DNA from: Azorinus chamasolen
Lineage: Eukaryota; Mollusca; Bivalvia; Cardiida; Solecurtidae
Direction of reading: 5' to 3'
DNA: 64,000 nucleotides
NCBI GenBank assembly: GCA_963576725.1
Contig: OY755237.1
Coordinates: 55,465,805 to 55,529,804, forward strand
The translations under genes were made by a program, and so were the position numbers. The notes below the pieces were generated by a model. It saw nothing but the letters and a program-made list of their open reading frames with translations, did not search any database and had not been told where the DNA came from. Each line of letters begins with the position of its first letter. Positions within the stretch are counted from its first letter, which is position 1. Below, piece after piece: positions 57,336-64,000 of the stretch.

Positions 57336-58013
57336 ATCTGTTTCTATGCCTTCTAAAACAGCTACACTGATTCACCTTCAACATTTTATCATAAATAGAA
57401 TGACACTGGAACTCCAATGCAGTTATCTCCCTTTGTCCCTTATGGCTATGCTGATGGGACAAGGGAAATAACTGTGAGGAAATTACCTTTTAAGTGTTAC
57501 AGATTCAGATGTTAAGTAGCATAAAACCCCAGGGTGAGACCATTTTTGGCCCAGGGGTCATTATTTGAACACACCTGATAGTGGTATATTAGGTGATGCT
57601 TCATACCAAATATCTTAGCTCTAGATTATGTGGTTTCAGACAAAAAGATTTTTAAAGGTTTCCCTATATAAGTCTATGTAAAAACTACAAGCCCAAGGGC
57701 AGGGCCATTTTTGGCCCGGGGGTCATCATTTTAACAAACTTGGTAAAGGACCATTAGATGATGCTATATACCAAATATCAAAGCTCTAGAAATTGTGGTT
57801 TCAGAGAAGAAGATTTTTAAAGATTTAAAAAAAAAACCTGTAAAAGTAGTGGGGCGGGGCCATTTTTTGCCCGGGGGTCATGATTTTAACAAAACTGATA
57901 GAGGACACCCTAAGGTACATTTCTGTGAAATTTGGTTGAAATCCTCCCAGTGGTTTAGGAGAAGAAGTCATTTGAAATAAAAGTGAACGGACAGACGGAC
58001 GGACATCCTAACA

Positions 58014-58256
58014 AATGGGTAGTTGTGTGACTTTTTCCTTTGATCTTTTCTTGTGGGACTAGTCCCACAAGAAAAACTATTTTTGGCTCTAACTTTGAAA
58101 TAGAATGATCTGGAAGCTAACCCTAACCCTAACCCTATGTCCCACAACTGGCCAGGTTAATGTCACAAGAAATGGCCAGGTTAATGTCACAAGAGATGGC
58201 CAGGTTAATGATTTTACTTGTGCGACTAGTTAGAAAAAGTCACACAACTACCCATT
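58014..58256. mobile_element. 243 bp foldback element with 30 bp palindrome and telomere-like repeat
   Basis: Terminal inverted repeats AATGGGTAGTTGTGTGACTT and its mirror at 58237-58256. Inside: a perfect 30 bp palindrome (58046-58075) centred on GGGACTAGTCCC, three CCCTAA units, and three direct copies of GGCCAGGTTAATG. It sits in the pre-tail of a CTCACC-family element. Confidence 0.85.
58117..58136 (+). repeat. Short (CCCTAA)3 telomere-like repeat
   Basis: CTAACCCTAACCCTAACCCT is three units of the animal telomere repeat in reverse orientation, inside the foldback element. Too short to mark a chromosome end. Confidence 0.9.
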
Positions 58257-58384
58257 GGTGAGTGCGGACAGACGGACAGACGGACAGACGGACAGACGGA
58301 CAGACGGACAGACGGACGACGGACGACAGGCGGTCACAATAGCTCACCTTGAGCCTTTGGCTCAGGTGAGCTAATAAAGGGTCA

Positions 58385-58565
58385 ACCTATTACATGTTGA
58401 ATATTCATGTAACAAAGGATTGTTTGGTAAAAGCAGACACTGTAGATTCAGATCTGTACAATTCCATAAGCAAACAGAGCAGAATTTGATCAGACAGTTC
58501 CTACAGGTACCATCAGATCTGGTTCTATCCTGTTTGTAAAGCCATCAAAAGGAAACTCTGTCAGG
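58385..58565. mobile_element. TTAA-type MITE fragment with foldback centre
   Basis: TATTACATGTTGAATATTCA at the left, foldback GCAGAATTTGATCAGACAGT ... CATCAGATCTGGTTCTATCC. The TTAA ends are degenerate. Confidence 0.55.
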
Positions 58566-58778
58566 TTAACCCTTTCTCTCATATAAACGTGTTTTCACGC
58601 ATGATATATATCTGATCAGGGTCTGCTCTGTTTGCTAATAGAATTTGATAGATCTGTTTCTTTGCTTTCTAAAATGTCTACAATGCTCAACCTTCCAGAT
58701 TTTTTTATAACTATGTTGTTAATGAATATTCATTAGGTATTGAAATTTGAAATAAACATAGAACAGGGAAAGGGTTAA
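58566..58778. mobile_element. piggyBac-like MITE (TTAA), 213 bp
   Basis: TTAACCCTTTCTCTCATATA at the left and CAGGGAAAGGGTTAA at the right; internal words ATCTGATCAGGGTCTGCTCT and AATGAATATTCATTAGGTAT. Confidence 0.82.
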
Positions 58779-58885
58779 GGGTCCATTAATACATTACTCC
58801 ATAGATATGCCTTTTAACGTTGTCTGGTTTGTTTCCTTATGGAATAATATAGACCTGATTCTACAGTTTCTGCCCTTTTCCTGTA

Positions 58886-59130
58886 TTAACCCTTTCCCTG
58901 TTCAATTTTTATGTAAGAAATCATCATGAATATTTATTAGCTGATATTTTATAATGTAAAATTTAATTAATTTATTTTTTTCTTTGACAAAAACCGGACA
59001 ATCAGATCCATTTCATGTCATAAGCAAACAGAGTAGATCCTGATCAGATGGCTCCTGTAGGAGCCATCTGACCTGGGTCTATTCTGTTTGCAAATGCGCG
59101 AAAACGCGTTTATATGAGGGAAAGGGTTAA
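58886..59130. mobile_element. piggyBac-like MITE (TTAA), 245 bp
   Basis: TTAACCCTTTCCCTGTTCAA at the left and TATATGAGGGAAAGGGTTAA at the right; centre AGATGGCTCCTGTAGGAGCC flanked by TAGATCCTGATCAG. One of the most complete copies of the family. Confidence 0.85.
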
Positions 59131-59216
59131 TTTTCTATTTTAAAAACTAATTAATATTCATTTTCATTTAGTAAATTGTTTAGATATTAGAGGAGACTAC
59201 AAGTAACAAGGGCATG

Positions 59217-60093
59217 TTGTATTGCTATGCAAGACATGAGTCCCCCACCGGACTAAAAATAAAACTCCACTCTCCCCACCCCACCCACCCATGGTGTGGT
59301 TGACCATGGTATATACATGACCACCTGAATGGTATTAGTACCTACTTTCATACATTGAATTGGTAAATAAAAAGTTATTGTCCCGACAAGAAAATATGAA
59401 AAAGGGGAGTAACTCCAAAAATATTGATGCTAGAGTTATTGCCCTTGTGCATGACACTACATCTCATCATGCTTGTTCCATATGAGAAGTTTCAAATCAA
59501 TTGAACCAGTACATAAAGAGTTATTAACTGGACAAGAAAATATGAAAAGGGGGAATAACTCCAAAAATATTGATGCTAGAATTATGGCCCTTGTGCATGA
59601 CACTACTCCTGATCATGCTTCTTCAATGTGTGAAGTTATAATGAATTTGGCCTAACTTTGTAGGAGATATTGCCAGGAACACGAAGCGTGACAGACGGAC
59701 TGACAAGAAAATATGAAAAGGGGAATAACTTCAACAATATAGATGCTAGAGTTATGGCCCTTGTGCATGACACTACCCCTCATCATGTGTGTTCCATATG
59801 TGAAGTTTCAAATCAATTGAACCAGTAGATAAAGAGTTATTGTCCGGACAAAAAAATATGCAAAAGGGGAATAACTCCAAAAATATTGATGCTAGAGTTA
59901 TGACCCTTGTGCATGACACTAGCCCTCATCATGCTTCTTCAATGTGTGAAGTTATAATGAATTTGGCCTAACTTTGTAGGAGATATGGCCCGGACAAGAA
60001 GCGTGACAGACGGACGGACGGACAGACGGACGGACAGACGGACAGAATCGAGCAAACCTATAGTCCCTCAACCGGTAACCGGTGGGGGACTAA
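59217..60093 (+). mobile_element. Helitron-like element, CCCCCACCGG family, copy 2
   Basis: Same ends as the copy at 9809-11049 (CAAGGGCATGTTG; word GAGTCCCCCACCGG; 3' hairpin GTCCCTCAACCGGTAACCGG then TGGGGGACTAA), with two instead of three core dimers. The first ~200 bp are almost identical between copies, so both are young. It ends 25 bp from the 5' splice site of exon A. Confidence 0.85.
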
Positions 60094-60118
60094 TAATTTT
60101 CTGAAGCAGATTACCTAC

Positions 60119-60194
60119 CCATTCTTCCACGCCCAAATACATCTTCAAAGGTATATGATTCATCCAAGTCCCAGTCATCAAATGCTTCCTCAAG
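60119..60194 (-). CDS. Exon A: acidic segment upstream of the ubiquitin domain
   Basis: Minus-strand exon of 76 nt with a good acceptor (ATATTATTTCAG|CTTGAG) and donor ATGG|GTAGGT. Translation LEEAFDDWDLDESYTFEDVF followed by GRGRMG; the last Gly codon is completed by exon B (phase 1). The other two frames contain a stop or do not match the phase of exon B. A more downstream donor (GGGTAG|GTAATC) would not fit exon B. The peptide is strongly acidic with aromatic residues; no domain is recognised. The start of the protein lies further upstream (above 60.2 kb), where I found no exon. Only 25 and 35 bp separate this exon from flanking mobile elements. Confidence 0.65.
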
Positions 60195-60231
60195 CTGAAA
60201 TAATATAGTGAAAATAATATTGACTGGAGTA

Positions 60232-60415
60232 CAGTAAATTAAACCTCTCTATAACGGCCACTAAATTGTGTTAATTAGTTGGTACTCAGGGCAGGTGGCT
60301 TATTAAAGCTCCTGTAGGAGCATTCTGTTTTACTTTCACCTTGCTTTAAGCAGCCACTTGCCTTAAACACAAAATATTTTATGTAATTTAGTGGCCGTTA
60401 TAGAGAGGTTTTACT
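60232..60415. mobile_element. pogo-like MITE (TA), complete
   Basis: CAGTAAATTAAACCTCTCTA at the left, mirrored TTATAGAGAGGTTTTACTG at the right; TA at 60230-60231 and 60416-60417. Centre AAAGCTCCTGTAGGAGC with the family words GCAGGTGGCTTATTAA and TTTAAGCAGCCACTTGCC. Confidence 0.88.
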
Positions 60416-60577
60416 GTATATGATGGTTTTTAAGACCCTAATTCTCTCCCCTCCACTAGTCAGTTAATGTACAAGACAATTAGAAACTAGAACTATCACT
60501 AAAGGTGATGAATACCCCCACACGGCAGCCTTGATTGCAAATCCAAGTTTTGAACATGTAACAGGACCAAAAAACAA

Positions 60578-62011
60578 CAAGAGGGCCTGAAAGGCCCTGA
60601 CATCGCTCACCAGACAATCAGAGGAGAAGATTTTCAAAGTTTTCACTATGTGTTTATATAGAAAACTACCCGGCCCTGGGGCAGGCAAATTTTGACCCAA
60701 GGGGCATAATTTATGTAACTTTTGTAGAGGACCTCAAGTGAATTTTTTTTAAGAAAATGAAAACATATAACAATGTCAATCTATAGAAGGGCATGTACAA
60801 AAGTATGTAAACCCTCTCCCTGGGCAAATTGGTTGAATTTCAGAAAGAATAAATTAATCTATACATGTACTTATATTCAAAATTTCAGATATTTTCATTA
60901 CACCTTCATGAGTTATTATTATTCATATCTTAATTTATTTTCAACCCTTCCCCTGTTCTATGTTTATTCAAAATTTAAATACCTACTGAATATTAGCTAG
61001 CATTTAGTCCTGGTTATAGACAAGTTTAGTGAACCAAGAAAATCCATCCATATGCATAAGTGATCTGCAATTATCCCTAGTCAATATGCTTATGGCTGGT
61101 CACTCACTCTTCAAAGGTCCTATACCTTTAGCCTGCTAATATTACACCAGCTACTTGCTTTGGGGTTTTTTTTGCATTTATAACAACCTTTGCAAACAGT
61201 CTGGATCAAGTCTGGATCCAGATGAGATACAAAGTAACTTGGCATCTCATCAGGGTCCAAACTGTCTTTCACTATGACATTTGTTTTTTAAAAGATATGG
61301 AAGGAAACAACTTTTGCAGCAGATAACATTATTTGCAGACAGTAATTGTTCAGAGTGCAAAGGGGATTGGAGAAAATTATACTAGACACCAAATGACCTC
61401 CATAATAACCTGCATGATGTTTACAACACACCAAAGAGCAAAGAGTTCCTGGGCATCAGTGAGACTAATTAAGCACAGTGAAAAATATTGCAGCTGCATT
61501 TTTCTGGAGTGTAAATCTGGAGAGTGTGTACTTGCAGTCTCCCAGTAAACAATGGTCAGTTTGAATTAGCTGAAACTGCAGCCTGCTCTAAGAAACTGGT
61601 CACCTCTGGGGTGGGGCCAATTTTGACCCAAGGGGCATAATTTATACAACTTTTGTAGAGGACCTGAACATGATGCTATGTGCCAAATATGAAAGTTGAA
61701 AACTTTCCGGTTTCAGAAGAGATGATTTTCAAAGATTTCACTACATGTTTCTATAGAAAACAATGCACCCCTGGGGCGGGGCCAATTTTGACCCCAGGGG
61801 CATAATTTATATAACTTTTGTAGAGGACCTACACATGATGCTATGTGCCAAATATGAAAGCTGAGAACCCTATAGATTCAGAGGAGAAGATTTTTAAAGG
61901 TTCAAATTGTTGACGACGGATGACGAACGACGCACGACGCACACCGCACGACGACGGACATCAGGCGATCACAAAAGCTCACCCTGAGCACTTTGTGCTC
62001 TGGTGAGCTAA
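60578..62011 (+). mobile_element. CTCACC-family Helitron-like element, itself interrupted
   Basis: Begins CAAGAGGGCCTGAAAGGCCC, word CGCTCACCAG; ends AGCTCACCCTGAGCACTTTG then TGCTCTGGTGAGCTAA. Core units (TTGTAGAGGACCT, GGGGCGGGGCCAATTTTGAC) are present at 60600-60740 and 61590-61910. The ~850 bp between (60741-61588) is unrelated, with one AGATCAGAC-type foldback. Confidence 0.75.
60741..61588. other. Unrelated insert with one foldback
   Basis: AT-rich sequence without recognisable coding potential. The foldback 61191-61265 (GCAAACAGTCTGGATCAAGT ... CATCAGGGTCCAAACTGTC) belongs to the dispersed family. No clear ends of a transposon are seen. Confidence 0.45.
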
Positions 62012-62973
62012 AAATACCCAAAGTTCAAATAGAGAAAATTCTGTAATTTATGCCAAGTATCAAGTGAATCAGGTTGAAATTGAAGGAGGAGTTCAAAGTA
62101 CAAGATTTTGCCTACCAATTTCAAGACCAATTTCAAGACCAAAGGTCAAGGTCAAGGTCACAGAGACCTGAAATTTGTGTCTTGCACATCTACTACTCCT
62201 GAGTAACATTTATGCCAAGTATCAAGTGAATCAGGTTGAAATTGAAGGAGGAGTTCAAAGTACAAGATTTTGCCTGCCAATTTCAAGGCCAAAGGTCAAG
62301 GTCAAGGTCACAGAGACCTGAAATTTGTGTCTTGCACATCTACTACTCCTGAGTAACATTTATGCCAAGTATCAAGTGAATCAGGTTGAAATTGAAGGAG
62401 GAGTTCAAAGTACAAGATTTTGCCTGCCAATTTCAAGACCAATTTCAAGGCCAAAGGTCAAGGTCAAGGTCACAGAGACCTGAAATTTGTGTCTTGCACA
62501 TCTACTACTCCTGAGTAACATTTATGCCAAGTATCAAGTGAATCAGGTAGAAAGTGAAGGAGGAGTTCAAAGTACAAGATTTTGCCTGCCAATTTCAAGG
62601 CCAAAGGTCAAGGTCAAGGTAACAGAGACCTGAAATTTGTGTCTTACACATCTACTACTCCTGAGTAACATTTATGCCAAGTATCAAGTGAATCAGGTTG
62701 AATGTGAAGGAGGAGTTCAAAGTACAAGCTTTTGCCTGCCAATTTCAAGACCAATTTCAAGGCCAAATGTCAAGGTCAAGGTCACAGAGACCTGAAATTT
62801 GTGTCTTGCACATCTACTACTCCTGATTAACAATTATGCCAAGTGTCAAGTGAATCGGGTTGAAACTGAAGGAGGAGTTCGTCGTACAAGATTTTGCAGA
62901 CAGACCGACCGACAGCCCGACCGACAGGCTGATTCCAGTATACTCCCCTCAAACTCTGTTTGTGGGGGTATAA

Positions 62974-63109
62974 TAATGGAATAACAAAGAGTATAGACCC
63001 TGATCAAACAGCTCCTTCAGCATTGTGTTCTGGATTTACACTATTTGTATAAATATATTTCACAAACTATTTATGGTAATTAAGGTAAGTTTTCTTGAGC
63101 TAGAGTCCC
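62974..63109. other. Spacer with MITE fragment
   Basis: AGAGTATAGACCCTGATCAA and a degraded mirror near 63000-63045; otherwise nothing is recognised. Confidence 0.4.
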
Positions 63110-63995
63110 AATCCTAATCTATTGCATGGAGTCTCCATATACACAAGTGTTGACAAACAACCAGTGTTATATGGTTTAATAAATTCATATACAAAACAAG
63201 TGCTGACGGAATACCTTTATAATATGATGTAATCCATTGTATGCTGAATCCATAATTATACACAAGAGTGCTTACAGAATATCTGTGTAATATGGTGTAA
63301 TATATCGTATGATGACTCCATATACCCAACAAGAGTGTTGATGGACCACCTGTGTAATATGGTGTAATCTATTGCAAAAAAAGACTGATGATGGACCATC
63401 TGTGTAATACGGTGTAATCTATTGTATGACGACTCCATATACACAACAAGATTGTTGATGGACCATCTGTATGATATGGTGTCATCTATTGTATGATGAC
63501 TCCATACACACAACAAGATTGTTGATGCACCACCTGTGTAATATGGTGTAATCTATTGTATGATGATGGAATCATCATACCTGATGTATATATATGTTAG
63601 ATACACAACAAGACTGCCGATGGAACACCTGTGTAATATGGTGTAATCTACAGCACAAAGACTCCATATACACAACAAGATTGTCGATGGAACACCTGTG
63701 TAATATGGTGTAATCCACTGTATGACTCCATATACACAACAAGATTGTCAATAAACCAACTGTGTAATATGGTGTAATCTATTGCATGTTGACTCCATAT
63801 ACACAACAAGATTGTCAATAAACCAACTGTGTAATATGGTGTGATCTACTGCATGTTGACTCCATATACACACCAGTATATCAATGGAATACCTGTGTAA
63901 TATGGTGTAATCTATTACATGTTGACTCCATATACACAATAAGAATGTCGATGGAACACCTGAGTAATATGGTGTAGTCTATTGTGTATCTCCAT
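63110..63995 (+). repeat. ~65 bp minisatellite, about 13 copies
   Basis: Units contain GACTCCATATACACAACAAG, TGATGGACCACCTGTGTAAT and ATGGTGTAATCTATTG, with a period of 64-68 bp and some length variants. The minus-strand frames with repeated Ile-Asp-Tyr-Thr-Ile are produced by this repeat. The array reaches close to the end of the window. Confidence 0.9.
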
Positions 63996-64000
63996 TGTAA

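Larger units (their letters stand above)
55604..58374 (+). mobile_element. CTCACC-family Helitron-like element, heavily interrupted
   Basis: The 5' end CAAGAGGGCCATTGGCCCTA (hairpin GGGCCATTGGCCC), word CGCTCACCTG, is at 55604. A matching 3' end AGCTCACCTTGAGCCTTTGG then CTCAGGTGAGCTAA is at 58341-58374, with three core units (AACACACCTGATAGTGG, GGGGCGGGGCCATTTTTTGC) from 57520. Whether both ends belong to one element is inference: about 1.9 kb of MITEs and other sequence lies between. A GACAGACG tract (58263-58320) precedes the hairpin. Confidence 0.6.
60480..62973 (+). mobile_element. Helitron-like element, ATACCCCCA family, with nested element
   Basis: Left part ACTATCACTAAAGGTGATGA, word ATACCCCCACAC; right end ATACTCCCCTCAAACTCTGT then TTGTGGGGGTATAATAA. 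Core units at 62040-62890 alternate 151 and 166 bp because of a 15 bp TTCAAGACCAATTTC insertion; each carries AAGGTCAAGGTCAAGGTCAC. A GACAGACCGACCGACAGCCC tract precedes the 3' hairpin. The element 60578-62011 is inserted near its 5' end. Confidence 0.78.

Noticed and set aside
58117..58136. Chromosome end or telomere
   Set aside because: Only three CCCTAA units inside a foldback element, with ordinary repeats on both sides.
63114..63939. Minus-strand frames of 63-86 residues with repeated Tyr-Thr-Ile-Leu-His
   Set aside because: Translations of the 65 bp minisatellite.

Overview
This is eukaryotic nuclear DNA, AT-rich and dominated by repeats, with one recognisable split gene on the minus strand. 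The mix of repeats (elements with cores of tandem 150-170 bp units, a GACGGACA-type minisatellite before a terminal hairpin, and many foldback elements carrying an AGACCCAGATCAGAC-type motif) is what I associate with bivalve molluscs. That assignment is inference from memory, not from a search. Nothing here looks prokaryotic or viral.

Layout. (1) 1-20.37 kb is a satellite-like tandem array of about 17 monomers of 1.15 kb (type A) and 1.24 kb (type B), mostly alternating as a ~2.4 kb higher-order dimer. It carries one transposon insertion (9809-11049), one ~530 bp foreign insert (about 1772-2300) and two deletion junctions. (2) 20.4-26.8 kb is mostly single-copy non-coding sequence with a CRE-bearing promoter-like patch and a very short ORF. 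(3) 26.8-31.4 kb holds microsatellites, a long foldback, and a pogo-like (TA) MITE split by a 2.2 kb piggyBac-like (TTAA) element. (4) 31.5-60.2 kb is the gene: five exon candidates (60119-60194, 52867-52967, 47012-47162, 36524-36581, 31514-31658), all minus strand, with matching intron phases. Its introns of 5-10 kb are almost entirely nested mobile elements. (5) 60.2-64 kb holds more nested elements and a 65 bp minisatellite.

The gene. Exons 2 and 3 encode a complete, gap-free 76-residue ubiquitin domain, preceded by an acidic then basic segment. The last exon encodes most of a SNAP-25-type SNARE helix including the zero-layer Gln. A 58 bp exon between them bridges the phases (1 to 2). If they belong to one transcript, the product is a ubiquitin-domain/SNARE fusion, an architecture I do not recognise. 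The ubiquitin moiety has lost K11, K29, K33, K48 and K63 and is followed by Pro, so it probably acts as a permanent fused module. The link between the ubiquitin and SNARE exons is a hypothesis; the two domain identifications are solid.

Mobile elements. At least ten elements share one design: a 5' CAAGAG/CAAGGGC tip, a small hairpin, a family-specific subterminal word, a tandem core, a GACGGACA tract, and a 3' hairpin whose closing strand is the reverse complement of the 5' word, ending CTAA or ATAA. They insert into A-rich sites with no clear duplication. This resembles non-autonomous Helitron-like (HINE/DINE-1) elements. They nest up to three deep (38.9-47.0 kb and 47.65-51.3 kb). TA-flanked pogo-like MITEs and TTAA-flanked piggyBac-like MITEs fill most of the rest. 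No rRNA, tRNA, CRISPR array or intact transposase gene was found.
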